From JANPPS01 sp965246925 (lineage in GTDB: Bacteria > Pseudomonadota > Alphaproteobacteria > Acetobacterales > Acetobacteraceae), in contig OZ251994.1 of NCBI GenBank assembly GCA_965246925.1, positions 3,534,001 through 3,598,000 on the forward strand: 64,000 bases of DNA, given 5' to 3'. Each line of letters starts with the position of its first letter. Position 1 is the stretch's first letter. The notes beneath the pieces were generated by a model. That model was not told the origin of the DNA. It was given only the letters and a program-made list of their open reading frames with translations, and did no database searches. The position numbers were made by a program, and so were the translations under genes. Of this stretch, positions 54,667 to 64,000 are shown in pieces.

Positions 54667-56060
54667 TTCTCGCCCTTTTCGTCCGAGTTCACGCCCAATT
54701 GCTTCAGCTTGCGGTGCAGCGCGCTCCGCTCCATGCCGACGAACTGCGCCGTGCGGCTGATGTTACCGCCGAAGCGGATCAGCTGCGAGGCGAGGTACTG
54801 CGTCTCGAACAAATCCCGCGCCTCCCGCAGCGGCAGGCTCATGAGGTCGGCGGTCGGGTCGAAGTTCAGCAACGCCGGCGCGCCCTGGCTGATGTCGGGC
54901 GGGAGCATCTCCGCCCGGATCGAGTCCCCTGCCCCGCCCGGCGCCATGATCAGCAGCCAGTCCATCAGGTTGCGCAGCTGCCGCACGTTGCCGGGCCAAT
55001 CATAGGCCTGTAGCGCGGTGAGCGCGTCGGTCGACAGCTCGCGGACCGGAATGCCGGACGTCTCGGCCGAACGCTCGATGAAATGCCGCGCCAGGTCCGG
55101 CACGTCCTCCCGCCGCTCGCGCAGGCTCGGCATCTTGATCGGCACCACGGCCAGCCGGTAATACAGATCCTCGCGGAACCGCCCGGCCGCGATCTCGGCC
55201 TGCAGATCGCGGTTCGTGGTGGCCAGCACTCGCACGTCGACCTTTACGCGGGAGGAGCCGCCGAGCCGTTCGAACGTCTGATCCTGCAGCGCGCGGACGA
55301 TCTTGCCCTGGGTTTCCAGCGGCATGTCCGAAACCTCGTCCAGCAGCAGCGTCCCGCCATGCGCGCGCTCCAGCATGCCGGACCGGCGCGGCGCGGCGGT
55401 GACGTCGGCCCCGGCCTCGATGCCGAACAGCTCCTCCTCGAAGCGCGCCGGGTTGAGGGTGGCACAGTTCAGGGCCACGAACGGACCGTCCGCCCGGCGG
55501 CTGCGTGCATGCACCATCCGCGCCGCCACCTCCTTGCCCGATCCGGCCGGCCCGTGGATCAGCACGCGGGAGCCGGTGGGCGCCACCCGCTCGATCCCGG
55601 CGCGGAGCGCGGTGATGGCGGGGCTATGGCCGGTCAGGTCGCTCTCGAACCCGGCCCGCATGCGCAGCTCGGCATTCTCCCGCGCCAGCCGCGCCGCCTC
55701 CAACGCGCGGCGGACGATCAGCAGCAGGCGGTCGGATTTGAACGGCTTCTCGATGAAATCATACGCGCCGTGCTGGATGGCGGCGACCGCCGTCTCGATC
55801 GTGCCGTGGCCGGAGATCATCACCACCGGGACATGCGGCTCCTCCACATGCAAGGATTTCAGGATACCGAGCCCGTCCAGCTTCGACCCCTGTAGCCACA
55901 CGTCCAGGATCACCAGCGACGGGCGCCGGTGCCGGAACTCCGCCACCGCCTGATCGGAGTTGCCGGCCTGGCGCACGGAATAGCCTTCGTCACCCAGGAT
56001 GCCGTCGATCAGCATGCGGATGTCCGGCTCGTCATCGACAATGAGGATTTCGTGCGCCAT
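54663..56060 (-). CDS. ntrX: Response regulator NtrX, without GAFTGA loop
   Basis: A 465-residue regulator from ATG 56060 (MAHEILIVDDEPDIRM). The receiver has the phospho-acceptor Asp in LVILDVWLQG. The AAA+ domain has a Walker-A-like GPAGSGKE, Walker B GGTLLLDEV and R-finger region, then a Fis-type HTH. Where sigma-54 activators have GAFTGA, this protein reads GIEAGADVTAAPRRSG, so direct sigma-54 activation is doubtful. It is coupled to ntrY by TGATG. Confidence 0.93.
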   Translation of the reverse strand: MAHEILIVDDEPDIRMLIDGILGDEGYSVRQAGNSDQAVAEFRHRRPSLVILDVWLQGSKLDGLGILKSLHVEEPHVPVVMISGHGTIETAVAAIQHGAYDFIEKPFKSDRLLLIVRRALEAARLARENAELRMRAGFESDLTGHSPAITALRAGIERVAPTGSRVLIHGPAGSGKEVAARMVHARSRRADGPFVALNCATLNPARFEEELFGIEAGADVTAAPRRSGMLERAHGGTLLLDEVSDMPLETQGKIVRALQDQTFERLGGSSRVKVDVRVLATTNRDLQAEIAAGRFREDLYYRLAVVPIKMPSLRERREDVPDLARHFIERSAETSGIPVRELSTDALTALQAYDWPGNVRQLRNLMDWLLIMAPGGAGDSIRAEMLPPDISQGAPALLNFDPTADLMSLPLREARDLFETQYLASQLIRFGGNISRTAQFVGMERSALHRKLKQLGVNSDEKGEK

Positions 56061-58291
56061 CAGCCGTGTCCCGCATGCGCTTCGGCCATCGCGGCCTCGG
56101 CCACCGGCAGGCACAGCACCGCGACGGCACCCTGGAGCCGGTCCGGACGATCCTCGAGCGTCAGCTGCCCGCCATGGTCCTCCATGATCTTCTTCACGAT
56201 CGCAAGGCCAAGCCCGGTGCCCTTCGGCTTATGCGTCACGTACGGCTCCGTCAGCCGGTCCCGGTCCGCGGCCGGCAGGCCCACGCCGTCATCCTGCACC
56301 GCCAGCTGCGCCAGCCCGTCCCGCACCCACACGGCCAAGGTGATGTGGCCCGGCGGCTCCCCCTCGGCACGCGGGGTCATCAGCACCGAGTCCGCCGCGT
56401 TCTGCAGCAGATTCGTCAGCGCCTGTCCCAGCAGGCGGCGATCGCATACGGCCATGGGGCCCCGCTCCGGTATGTCGGTCGTCCAGACAATCTCCGGTCG
56501 CGCGCTTCGTTGCAAGATCAACGCCTCCCGCGCCACCCGTCCCACGTCCTCCAGCCGCAGCACCGGCAGCGGCATGCGGGCGAAGGCGGAGAACTCATCC
56601 ACCATCCGTCCGATATCGCCGACATGGCGGACGATTGTGTCAGCACATTGTGCGAACGTCTCTGGATCCGAGGTTATCTCCTTGGTGAACCGCCGCTTCA
56701 GCCGCTCGGCCGAGAGCTGGATCGGGGTCAGCGGGTTCTTGATCTCGTGCGCGATGCGCCGGGCGACGTCGGCCCAGGCGGCCTTGCGCTGGGCCGATTG
56801 CAGTTCGGTGATGTCGTCGAATGTGACGACGTAGCCATCCGGACGTCCGCCCCGCAGATCGGCGCCGATTCGCACCAGGAGCGTGCGGCGGCGGGATGCG
56901 GGGCCGATCTGCACCTCCGCCGTGCGCGGTGCCGTCCCGAGCTCCTCCAACAAGGGCGCAAATTCGGGGATGACCTGGTGCAACGGCTGGCCGATGGCGG
57001 CCATGAGGTCGTGGCCCAGCAGCTCGCTCGCCGCGCGATTGGGCAACTCGACGTGTGCTGCGGAATCGAGGCCGATGACCCCCGCCGACACGCCGGCCAG
57101 CACCGTTTCGGTGAAGCGCCGCCGCTCGTCGATCTGCGAGTAGGCGTCCATCAGCTCCGCCCGCTGCGCGCTCAATTGGCCGGTCATGCGGTTGAAGGCG
57201 CGGGACAGGCCGGCGACCTCGTCCTCGCTCTGCACCTCCGGCACGCGGACGTTGAGGTCCCCGGCCCGCACCCGCTCGGCCGCCAGGATCAGCCGGCCGA
57301 CCGGACGCGCGATCTGGTTGGCGAGCACGAGGCCGATCAGCACCGCCGCCGACAGCACCAGGAGCGCGACCAGGGCGAAGATCAGCACGAAGGTGATCTG
57401 CAATCCAGACCGGTTCTCGTCCAGTCGCTGATACTCGGCCACCGCCGCCTCGGTCCGCGCCATGTGGTCCAGAATGCGCAGATCGACCTGCCGGGCGATC
57501 AGCAGCATGGTGGGCGGCGTGGTGTTCAGCTGCACCACGGCCCGCACCTGCTCGTCACTGGTGGAGCCGAGCACCACCACCTCCCCGTCCCGCGCCTGCT
57601 CCGTTATTTCAAACGGCGGGAGCTCCGGATCGGCGGCCGGGTCGGCGCTGTAGCCGCGGATGACGGTGCCGAGTGCGGGGTCGAAGATGAGCGCCTGGGT
57701 CAGGCCCTTCAGCAGCGTCTGGGTCTGCAGCACCTGGCTGAACGCGAGATCATCCATCAGCCCGGCCTGCGACAGGCTATACGCCATCGCGAGCGCATCG
57801 GTGCGGATGTTGTTGCGATGCTCCTCCATATAGCCGCGCGACGCCTCGAGGCCCTCGTTCAGCGCGGTGCGCACCCGGTCGTTGAACCAGCCCTGGATGC
57901 CGAGGCTGAAAAACGCGGTGGCGAACACGGCCACCAGGATCGTGGGCGTCACCGCCACCACGCTGAACAGCAGCACGAGCCGCACATGCAGGCGGGAGCC
58001 GGCCGAGCCGCGCCGCCGCTCCACCCAAACCCGCGTAATCCGCCCGGCCAGCACGGCGCCCAGCAGCAGCAGCAGCACGAGGTTCGCCACCACCATGGCC
58101 GCGATGAAGTTGGGCCGGAGCGTGACCTGCACCCCGCCCGACAGCAGCACGAAGGTGGCGACGCCCAACCCCAGCGCGCCCGCCGCGAGCAGCAAGGTCG
58201 TGACCTTGCCCAGCATCATGTCCACCAGACGCCGGGCCGCCGACACGCGGGGCGGTCCGTCCGGCCGGTGCGCGGGGCCGATCGCGTTCAT
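56060..58291 (-). CDS. ntrY: Sensor histidine kinase NtrY
   Basis: A 743-residue inner-membrane kinase. Four N-terminal hydrophobic segments precede a periplasmic-type sensor region, a HAMP domain (NQIARPVGRLILAAERVRAG), a PAS domain, then RRIAHEIKNPLTPIQLSAER with the phospho-His and an ATPase domain (DDGVGLP, GTGLGLAIVKKI). It senses nitrogen or redox status and phosphorylates NtrX. Overlaps ntrC and ntrX by one base each. Confidence 0.95.
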   Translation of the reverse strand: MNAIGPAHRPDGPPRVSAARRLVDMMLGKVTTLLLAAGALGLGVATFVLLSGGVQVTLRPNFIAAMVVANLVLLLLLGAVLAGRITRVWVERRRGSAGSRLHVRLVLLFSVVAVTPTILVAVFATAFFSLGIQGWFNDRVRTALNEGLEASRGYMEEHRNNIRTDALAMAYSLSQAGLMDDLAFSQVLQTQTLLKGLTQALIFDPALGTVIRGYSADPAADPELPPFEITEQARDGEVVVLGSTSDEQVRAVVQLNTTPPTMLLIARQVDLRILDHMARTEAAVAEYQRLDENRSGLQITFVLIFALVALLVLSAAVLIGLVLANQIARPVGRLILAAERVRAGDLNVRVPEVQSEDEVAGLSRAFNRMTGQLSAQRAELMDAYSQIDERRRFTETVLAGVSAGVIGLDSAAHVELPNRAASELLGHDLMAAIGQPLHQVIPEFAPLLEELGTAPRTAEVQIGPASRRRTLLVRIGADLRGGRPDGYVVTFDDITELQSAQRKAAWADVARRIAHEIKNPLTPIQLSAERLKRRFTKEITSDPETFAQCADTIVRHVGDIGRMVDEFSAFARMPLPVLRLEDVGRVAREALILQRSARPEIVWTTDIPERGPMAVCDRRLLGQALTNLLQNAADSVLMTPRAEGEPPGHITLAVWVRDGLAQLAVQDDGVGLPAADRDRLTEPYVTHKPKGTGLGLAIVKKIMEDHGGQLTLEDRPDRLQGAVAVLCLPVAEAAMAEAHAGHG

Positions 58292-59742
58292 CAGCCGATC
58301 CCGCGCACCACCGGGATCTCCAAGTCCCGGATCTTCTTCCGCAGCGTGTTGCGGTTCAGCCCCAGCATCGCCGCCGCCTTGATCTGGTTGCCGCGCGTGG
58401 CCGAGAGCGTCATCTGGATCAAGGGCCGCTCCACCTCGGCGATCACCTGGTCGTAGATGTCCCGCATGGGAATGCCGTCGCGGCTGGCGGCAAAGAACTG
58501 GCGGATGTGCCGCTCGACGGCCTGGGCCAGCGGCTCGGTGCTGCCGGAGCTCGCCTGCAGTTCCGGCTCGACCCCGGTTTCATGCAGCTCGGCTCCGATC
58601 ACCTCGTCGGTGATCATTTCCTGCGGGTACAGCGCGGCCAGGCGGCGCATGAGGTTCTCCAGCTCCCGCACGTTGCCAGGCCAGCGGTGCTGACGCAGGC
58701 GGTCGATGGCGGACTGGTGCAGGGTCTTGCCGGGCAGGCCGCTATCGCGCGCACGGTCGAGGAAGTGTCGGGCCAGCACGGCAATGTCCTCCACCCGCTC
58801 CCGGAGCGGCGGCAGGCGGATCGGCACGACGTTCAGGCGGTAGAACAAATCCTCCCGGAACTGCCCGGCGCGGATCGCCTGGCGCAGGTCGCGGTGCGTG
58901 GCGGCCACGATGCGCACGTTGGCGCGGATCGGCGCGCGGCCGCCGACGGTGGTGAATTCGCCCTCCTGCAGCACGCGGAGCAGCCGGGTCTGCGCCTCGG
59001 ACGGCATGTCGCCGATCTCGTCCAGGAACAGCGTGCCGCCCGCCGCCTGTTCGAACCGGCCCTGGGCGCGGTTCATGGCGCCGGTGAAGGCGCCGCGCTC
59101 ATGGCCGAACAGCTCGCTTTCGATCAGCTCGCGCGGGATGGCCGCCATGTTGATGGCCACGAACGGCCCGGTGCGGCGGCGGCCGTAATCATGGAGCGCG
59201 CGGGCCACCAGCTCCTTACCGGTGCCGCTCTCGCCGTTGACCATGACGGTGAGATCCGTGGTCGTGAGCCGGGCGATGCTGCGATAGATCTCCTGCATCG
59301 CAGCACTGCGCCCCAGCAGCGGTAGCCGCTCCTCCGCATCGCGCGGCTCGGGCGCGGGCGCATCGCCTAGCGCGGTAGGGACTGCCAGGGCGCGCGCCAC
59401 CACGGCGAGCAATTCTTTCAAATCGAACGGCTTGGGCAGGTATTCGAATGCGCCGCGTTGCGTGGCCTTCACCGCCGTCATCAGCGTCGATTGCGCGGAC
59501 ATCACCACGACGCGCAGATCCGGGCGCAGCTTTTTGATGCGCGGGATAAGGTCGAGCCCGTTCTCGTCCGGCATGATCACGTCTGTGATCACGAGGTCCC
59601 CCTCCCCGTCCTCAACCCACCGCCACAGCGTAGCCGCGTTGCCGGTGCAGCGGACCTGGTAGCCGGAGCGGCCCAGCGCCTGGGTCAGCACGGTGCGGAT
59701 CGAGCGGTCATCATCGGCCACCAGGACCGTGGGGAGGGTCAT
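58291..59742 (-). CDS. ntrC: Nitrogen regulation response regulator NtrC
   Basis: A 483-residue sigma-54 activator. Receiver Asp in [13 protein letters not shown]; Walker [15 protein letters not shown] present in [15 protein letters not shown]; Walker [15 protein letters not shown]-terminal Fis-type HTH ([18 protein letters not shown]). Phosphorylated by NtrB under nitrogen limitation, it should activate glnA, glnK and the nitrate genes. It lies ten bases after ntrB. Confidence 0.96.
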   Translation of the reverse strand: MTLPTVLVADDDRSIRTVLTQALGRSGYQVRCTGNAATLWRWVEDGEGDLVITDVIMPDENGLDLIPRIKKLRPDLRVVVMSAQSTLMTAVKATQRGAFEYLPKPFDLKELLAVVARALAVPTALGDAPAPEPRDAEERLPLLGRSAAMQEIYRSIARLTTTDLTVMVNGESGTGKELVARALHDYGRRRTGPFVAINMAAIPRELIESELFGHERGAFTGAMNRAQGRFEQAAGGTLFLDEIGDMPSEAQTRLLRVLQEGEFTTVGGRAPIRANVRIVAATHRDLRQAIRAGQFREDLFYRLNVVPIRLPPLRERVEDIAVLARHFLDRARDSGLPGKTLHQSAIDRLRQHRWPGNVRELENLMRRLAALYPQEMITDEVIGAELHETGVEPELQASSGSTEPLAQAVERHIRQFFAASRDGIPMRDIYDQVIAEVERPLIQMTLSATRGNQIKAAAMLGLNRNTLRKKIRDLEIPVVRGIG

Positions 59743-59752
59743 ATCAGCACTT

Positions 59753-60910
59753 TCAGGCCGGATCCGGCTCGGCCTCGGACATGACGGGGAGGCAGAGGCG
59801 GAACTCGGTGCGGCCCGGGCGGCTATCGACCTCGATCAACCCGCCGTGATCACCGACGATCTTGGCCACGAGTGCGAGGCCTAGGCCGCTGCCGGACGGC
59901 TTGCTGGTGACGAAGGGGTCGAACAGATGCGGGCGGAGATCATCCGGGATACCCGGCCCGTTGTCCCGCACGGTGACGACCAATGGCAAATGCATACGGT
60001 GCGGGCTGCCGGGTACCACGACGCGGAAGCCGTGCTGATAGGCGGTCGTGAGCACGATCTCGCCCCGCCCGGTCAGCATTGGATCGCCAGTGATCGACTC
60101 GGCAGCGTTCTTCACCAGATTAAGCAACACCTGCACCAGCTGGTCCCGGTTGGCCCAGGCCGGCGGCAACGAGGGGTCGTAGTTCTCGGTGATGCGCAGA
60201 TGCGCGGCAAAGCCGGTGCCCGCCAGGCGGCGCACGTGCTCCAGCACGCGGTGGATGTTCACCGCCCGGCGCTCGATCGGCTTTTCGCCGAACTCCTCCA
60301 TCCGGTCCACCAATACGCGGATGCGGTCCGCCTCGTCCTGGATCAGCTGCGTGAGCTCCCGGTCATCGTCGGACGCGTTCGCCTCCAGCAACTGCGCAGC
60401 ACCGCGAATGCCGGAAAGCGGGTTCTTCACCTCATGCGCCAGCATGGCGGACATGCCGACCACGCTGCGCGCCGCGCCACGGAACAGCATTTGCCGGTCC
60501 AGCGCCCGGGCCGCCGAACTATCCTGAAAGGTCATGACGACAGAGCCCGGTTCTTCCATCAGGGGCGCCGCTTGCACGGTGATCCCCGTCTTATGCAGCC
60601 GCGGGCTTTCAAGGGTGAGGTCATGGTCGGAGATGGTGAGTTCCTGCTCACGCACCTGCAGCAGCATGGCGAACAAGGGATGATCGTTGGACACGAAGGC
60701 GCCAAGCGACAGCTGGGCCAGTTGCAGCAGCGAGACGCCGAAGAATAGCTCGGCGGCTTGGTTGGCAAAGCGGAAGCAGTTGGTGCCGTCCAGTAGGATC
60801 GCCGGCACCGGCAGCGCGTTCAGCATGCCGAGCGCGTCCAGCACCGGCGGTGGGCGCGGTGCGAACCGCTCCACCAGCGCCAGGCCCTTCTTGGCGAGCG
60901 CCACCTTCAT
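59753..60910 (-). CDS. ntrB: Nitrogen regulation sensor kinase NtrB
   Basis: A 385-residue soluble kinase/phosphatase controlled by PII. A PAS domain ([20 protein letters not shown]) is followed by [20 protein letters not shown] with the phospho-His, and an ATPase domain ([23 protein letters not shown]). No membrane segment. Start ATG 60910 overlaps the dusB stop by ATGA. Confidence 0.95.
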   Translation of the reverse strand: MKVALAKKGLALVERFAPRPPPVLDALGMLNALPVPAILLDGTNCFRFANQAAELFFGVSLLQLAQLSLGAFVSNDHPLFAMLLQVREQELTISDHDLTLESPRLHKTGITVQAAPLMEEPGSVVMTFQDSSAARALDRQMLFRGAARSVVGMSAMLAHEVKNPLSGIRGAAQLLEANASDDDRELTQLIQDEADRIRVLVDRMEEFGEKPIERRAVNIHRVLEHVRRLAGTGFAAHLRITENYDPSLPPAWANRDQLVQVLLNLVKNAAESITGDPMLTGRGEIVLTTAYQHGFRVVVPGSPHRMHLPLVVTVRDNGPGIPDDLRPHLFDPFVTSKPSGSGLGLALVAKIVGDHGGLIEVDSRPGRTEFRLCLPVMSEAEPDPA

Positions 60911-61950
60911 GCGGCGATCTGCGACGGCACGGCTTTCTCGGACGCCGCATCGAAGAAGCGATGGATCAGCGCGATCACCTCACCGGGTTCGCCGATATGG
61001 TTCACCGCCACCCGGAACTCGGCCGAGCCATGCAGGCCGCGCGAATACCAGGACACGTGCTTCCGCGCGAGCCGCATGCCGGCGTCGGCGCCGAAATGTG
61101 CGAGCATACCGTCATAATGCTGCAGCAACAGGCGCTTCAGCTCAGCAATGGAGGGATCGGGTACCCGCTCACCTGTCGTGAGGAACCGCGCCACCTGCGC
61201 CGGGAACCAGGGCCGACCGTAGCAGCCGCGTCCGATCATCACGCCATCCGCGCCCGATTGCCGCAGCGCCTCCGCCGCGTCATCGACCGTCAGGATGTCG
61301 CCATTGGCAATCACCGGCAGTTGCACCGCCGCCTTCACCCCGGCGATGAACGCCCAGTCCGCGGTGCCGGTGTAGAATTGCTGCCGGGTGCGTCCGTGCA
61401 CGGTTACCATCCGGATCCCGGATTGCTCGGCGATGCGGGCGAGGCTCGGCGCGTTCAGGTTCGCGTGGTCCCACCCCATGCGCATCTTCAGCGTAACGGG
61501 GACCTGCACGGCCTGCACCGTCGCTTCCAGCAGCTTCGCCGCCGCGACCTCATCCCGCATCAGCGCCGACCCGGCCGCCTGCCCGACCGCGACTTTCTTC
61601 ACCGGGCAGCCGAAATTGATGTCGATCAGGTCGGCGCCGTGCCCGACCGCGATGCGCGCCGCCTCCGCCATCGCCGCCGGGTCACAGCCGGCCAGCTGCA
61701 CCGCGTTCGGGCCACCACCGCCCACCACCTCGGCCATACGCATGGTGGCGCGGTTCTCGCGCACCATGGCCCAGGAGGCGATCATCTCCGACACTACCAG
61801 CCCCGCCCCCTGCTGCTTCGCCAGGCGCCGGAACGGCAGGTCGGTCACGCCCGACATCGGCGCCAGGATAACCGGCACGTCGATGTGCACGGCGGTGTCG
61901 CCACTGCAGAGCGTGATCGGGTGCAAAGCAGGAGAATGTAGATTGCCCAT
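60907..61950 (-). CDS. dusB: tRNA-dihydrouridine synthase (NifR3)
   Basis: A 347-residue flavin enzyme that reduces uridines in t[21 protein letters not shown] and [11 protein letters not shown] (catalytic Cys) are the family motifs; [12 protein letters not shown] and [10 protein letters not shown] bind FMN. It heads the ntr operon, the classic nifR3 position, and is divergent from ispDF across about 100 bases. Confidence 0.95.
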   Translation of the reverse strand: MGNLHSPALHPITLCSGDTAVHIDVPVILAPMSGVTDLPFRRLAKQQGAGLVVSEMIASWAMVRENRATMRMAEVVGGGGPNAVQLAGCDPAAMAEAARIAVGHGADLIDINFGCPVKKVAVGQAAGSALMRDEVAAAKLLEATVQAVQVPVTLKMRMGWDHANLNAPSLARIAEQSGIRMVTVHGRTRQQFYTGTADWAFIAGVKAAVQLPVIANGDILTVDDAAEALRQSGADGVMIGRGCYGRPWFPAQVARFLTTGERVPDPSIAELKRLLLQHYDGMLAHFGADAGMRLARKHVSWYSRGLHGSAEFRVAVNHIGEPGEVIALIHRFFDAASEKAVPSQIAA

Positions 61951-62051
61951 GATTTGTGCAAACTAAGCCCACACCCAAGCGGACGCAACCATTCTGCGAC
62001 AATGCTCCGGGCTGGGTTGACGCCCTGCCCCGCCCTGTCCATTACCCGGCG

Positions 62052-63182
62052 ATGCGTGTCGCCGCCCTGCTGGTCGCCGCCGGGTCGGGCAGCCGATTTG
62101 GCGGGGAGAGTCCGAAACAGTACACCAGTATCGGCGGGAAACCGGTCGTGCGCTGGGCGGCCGAGGCGTTGCTGCCGCACGTGACGTGGTTGCAGCCGGT
62201 CGGTGACCCCGCGCTGCTGCGGCCGGCGTTGCTGGGATTGGACACGCTGCCACCCGTGCCCGGCGGTGCCGCGCGGCAGGATAGCGTGTGGGCGGGGCTG
62301 CAGGCGCTGTTGCCCTATGCGCCGGATTACGTGCTGATCCATGACGCGGCCCGGCCGGTCGTGCCCGGTGGCACCATTCCCGCCCTGCTCGACGCCCTTA
62401 TCACGCATCACGGCGCCATTCCGGCCGCCGCAGTATCGGACACGCTGAAGCGGGCCGCCGGTGGGGTGATCACCGGCACGGTGCCGCGGGACGGGCTATA
62501 CCGGGCGCAGACGCCGCAGGCTTTCCGCTTTGCCGAGCTGGTGCGGCTGCATCGCCAGGCGCCGCCCGGTGCCACGGACGACGCGCTGATGCTGGAGGCG
62601 GCCGGGTTGCCGGTGGCGCTGGTGGCAGGCTCGGACGATAATATCAAGCTGACCTTTCCGGAGGATTTCGTGCGCCTGGAACGCCTGCTCGGCCCGGCGA
62701 TGCAGCCGCGCATCGGCACCGGCTATGACGTGCACGTGCTGGTGCCCGGACGTAAGCTCATGCTGTGTGGGATCGAGGTGCCGCATAGCCTTGGTTTGGC
62801 CGGACATTCGGATGCCGATGTCGGCCTGCACGCGCTGTGTGACGCGATCTATGGCGCGCTCGCGGAGGGCGATATCGGCCGCCATTTCCCACCGAGCGAG
62901 AATGCGTGGAAGGATATGGACAGCGCGCGGTTCCTGACCCACGCCGCCGCCCGGATCGCGGCGCGGGGCGGCGTGCTGTGCAATGCCGACGTGACGCTGG
63001 TCTGCGAACAACCCAAGATCACCCCGCACGCCCTGGCCATGATCGCCCGTATCGCGGCGCTGCTGGGCGTGGAGCCCGGACGCATCTCGGTCAAGGCCAC
63101 CACGTCCGAGCGGCTGGGCTTTACCGGCCGCGGCGAGGGCATCGCTGCCCAGGCCGCGGTTTCGCTCTTGCTGCCGGCTTAG
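62052..63182 (+). CDS. ispDF: Bifunctional IspD/IspF protein of the MEP pathway
   Basis: A 376-residue fusion from ATG 62052 ([18 protein letters not shown]). The N-terminal IspD domain makes CDP-methylerythritol ([22 protein letters not shown]). The IspF domain starts near [13 protein letters not shown], with [18 protein letters not shown] and the metal ligands Asp, His, His; [18 protein letters not shown] closes it. The fusion is typical of alphaproteobacteria. Confidence 0.96.
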   Translation: MRVAALLVAAGSGSRFGGESPKQYTSIGGKPVVRWAAEALLPHVTWLQPVGDPALLRPALLGLDTLPPVPGGAARQDSVWAGLQALLPYAPDYVLIHDAARPVVPGGTIPALLDALITHHGAIPAAAVSDTLKRAAGGVITGTVPRDGLYRAQTPQAFRFAELVRLHRQAPPGATDDALMLEAAGLPVALVAGSDDNIKLTFPEDFVRLERLLGPAMQPRIGTGYDVHVLVPGRKLMLCGIEVPHSLGLAGHSDADVGLHALCDAIYGALAEGDIGRHFPPSENAWKDMDSARFLTHAAARIAARGGVLCNADVTLVCEQPKITPHALAMIARIAALLGVEPGRISVKATTSERLGFTGRGEGIAAQAAVSLLLPA

Positions 63183-63191
63183 CGCTCCCGC

Positions 63192-63791
63192 TTACGGGAA
63201 CAGCTTGGCGGCGGTCTCGGCCACGAACTTGCCCTGGAAGCGGGCGCCGGCCAACTCGTTCTCGCTTGGCTGCCGGCTGCCGTCCCCGCCGGCGAGCGTG
63301 CTGGCGCCATAGGGCGACCCGCCGGTCACTTCGGTCAGGGTGAGCTGACCCTGGAAGCTATAGGGCAGGCCCACGACGACCAGGCCCAGATGCATCATGT
63401 TGGTGATGATAGAGAACAGCGTCGTTTCCTGTCCGCCGTGCTGGCTCGCGGTCGAGGTGAAGGCGGCGCCGACCTTGCCGTTCAGCGCGCCCCGCATCCA
63501 CAGGCCGCCGGTCTGGTCAAGGAAGCTCGCCATCTGCGAAGCCATGCGGCCATAGCGGGTGCCGGTGCCGATGATGATGGCGTCATAATGCTCGAGCTCG
63601 GCCGGTGTCGCGACCGGGGCGGCTTGGTCCAGCTTGAAATAGGCACCCTTGGCGACCTCTTCGGGCACCGTCTCCGGAACACGCTTCACGTCCACGCTGG
63701 CCCCGGCCTCCCGCGCGCCGGCAGCCATGGCCTCGGCCATCTTCTCGATGTGGCCGTAGGACGAGTAGTAAAGAACCAAGACCTTAGCCAT
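63192..63791 (-). CDS. wrbA: NAD(P)H:quinone oxidoreductase WrbA
   Basis: A 199-residue flavodoxin-like enzyme that reduces quinones by two electrons. [20 protein letters not shown] binds FMN phosphate; [20 protein letters not shown] and [13 protein letters not shown] are WrbA signatures. It converges on ispDF with nine bases between. Confidence 0.95.
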   Translation of the reverse strand: MAKVLVLYYSSYGHIEKMAEAMAAGAREAGASVDVKRVPETVPEEVAKGAYFKLDQAAPVATPAELEHYDAIIIGTGTRYGRMASQMASFLDQTGGLWMRGALNGKVGAAFTSTASQHGGQETTLFSIITNMMHLGLVVVGLPYSFQGQLTLTEVTGGSPYGASTLAGGDGSRQPSENELAGARFQGKFVAETAAKLFP

Positions 63792-63818
63792 GTTGTCTCT
63801 CCTTGATTGTGAGCACGT

Positions 63819-64000
63819 TTACGGGTGTTTGGTCGCCAGCAGGCTCTGGAGGTCCAGCTTGCGCGTGAACATCGCCAGCTTGCCATCGACCGTACGCGGC
63901 CAGTCCTGGGCGGGGCGGTCCCAATATAGCTCCACGCCGTTGCGGTCCGGGTCGGACAGATACAGCGCCTCGCTCACCCCATGATCGGATGCGCCATCGA
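63819..64000 (-). CDS. VOC family protein (glyoxalase/dioxygenase-like), C-terminal part
   Basis: The gene enters from the right edge; the last 60 codons are seen. GASDHGVSEALYLSDPDRNG followed by VELYWDRP is the typical C-terminal metal-ligand block (His and Glu) of VOC proteins such as catechol-2,3-dioxygenase-like or glyoxalase-type enzymes. The rest lies outside, so substrate cannot be judged. It precedes wrbA on the same strand. Confidence 0.85.
   Translation of the reverse strand, partial: DGASDHGVSEALYLSDPDRNGVELYWDRPAQDWPRTVDGKLAMFTRKLDLQSLLATKHP

Noticed and set aside
54663..56060. NtrX as a pseudogene because of the missing GAFTGA
   Set aside because: The frame is full length with receiver Asp, Walker motifs and HTH, and loss of the loop is plausible for this family.
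56066..58456. Long plus-strand open frame opposite ntrY
   Set aside because: His/Arg/Gln-rich antisense reading without any recognisable motif; ntrY motifs are intact on the other strand.
63184..63199. Terminator hairpin between ispDF and wrbA
   Set aside because: The stem is only five base pairs (TCCCG/CGGGA) with no T-run after it.
1..64000. tRNA or rRNA genes
   Set aside because: No gap in the window shows a recognisable tRNA arm or rRNA sequence by eye; a covariance search was not possible.

Overview
The window is GC-rich chromosomal DNA of an alphaproteobacterium, most likely of the Acetobacteraceae/Rhodospirillales (the family is inferred from gene content; no rRNA is present). The strongest taxonomic marks are the nifR3(dusB)-ntrB-ntrC-ntrY-ntrX operon, a fused ispDF gene and a ParC with Ala where gamma-proteobacteria have Ser80. 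Genes are tightly packed. Most neighbours overlap by ATGA, TTGA or GTGA, and several starts are TTG or GTG; two (tmk, hflX) appear to be CTG.

Layout. 1-5.8 kb: assimilatory nitrate reduction (nirA, an Fe-S flavoprotein reductase, nasA). 5.8-6.9 kb: a two-gene orphan locus whose first gene looks frameshifted. 7-12.4 kb: a minus-strand operon (94-aa protein, SDR, mepA, MFS, CoxL-like molybdenum hydroxylase). 12.4-21 kb, plus strand: DUF2237, galE, then a complete peptide-type ABC importer with two tandem binding proteins. 21-22.7 kb: a nuclease-like toxin with an NTF2-fold immunity-type protein, and a frameshifted Uma2 gene. 22.9-31.2 kb: housekeeping operon rpoZ-spoT-acpS-lepB-rnc-era-recO-parC. 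31.3-38.8 kb: an accessory island with two KAS III enzymes, an acyl carrier protein, SDR, NeuD/PglD-like acyltransferase, Rieske oxygenase and FAD oxidoreductase, plus a CgeB-like glycosyltransferase and a Tn3 transposase remnant. 38.9-47.4 kb: nine-gene minus operon mltB-rlpA-dac-tmk-holB-metG-tatD-MBL-mazG. 47.5-51.2 kb: ada, a DUF4142 lipoprotein, an outer-membrane protein and a methyltransferase. 51.2-62 kb: hflX, hfq, two membrane proteins, a D-amino-acid aminotransferase and the ntr operon. 62-64 kb: ispDF, wrbA and the end of a VOC protein.

How it fits together. The ntrBC/ntrYX systems probably control the nitrate genes at the left end. The mltB/rlpA/dac genes and mepA act on peptidoglycan. 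The most interesting part is the 31-38 kb island. It carries everything needed to prime, elongate and reduce a short beta-hydroxyacyl chain on its own carrier protein and to transfer it, probably to an amino sugar, with two extra oxidative enzymes. It is inserted 19 bases upstream of rpoZ, beside a transposase scar. A GC-rich palindromic repeat family occurs at three intergenic sites.
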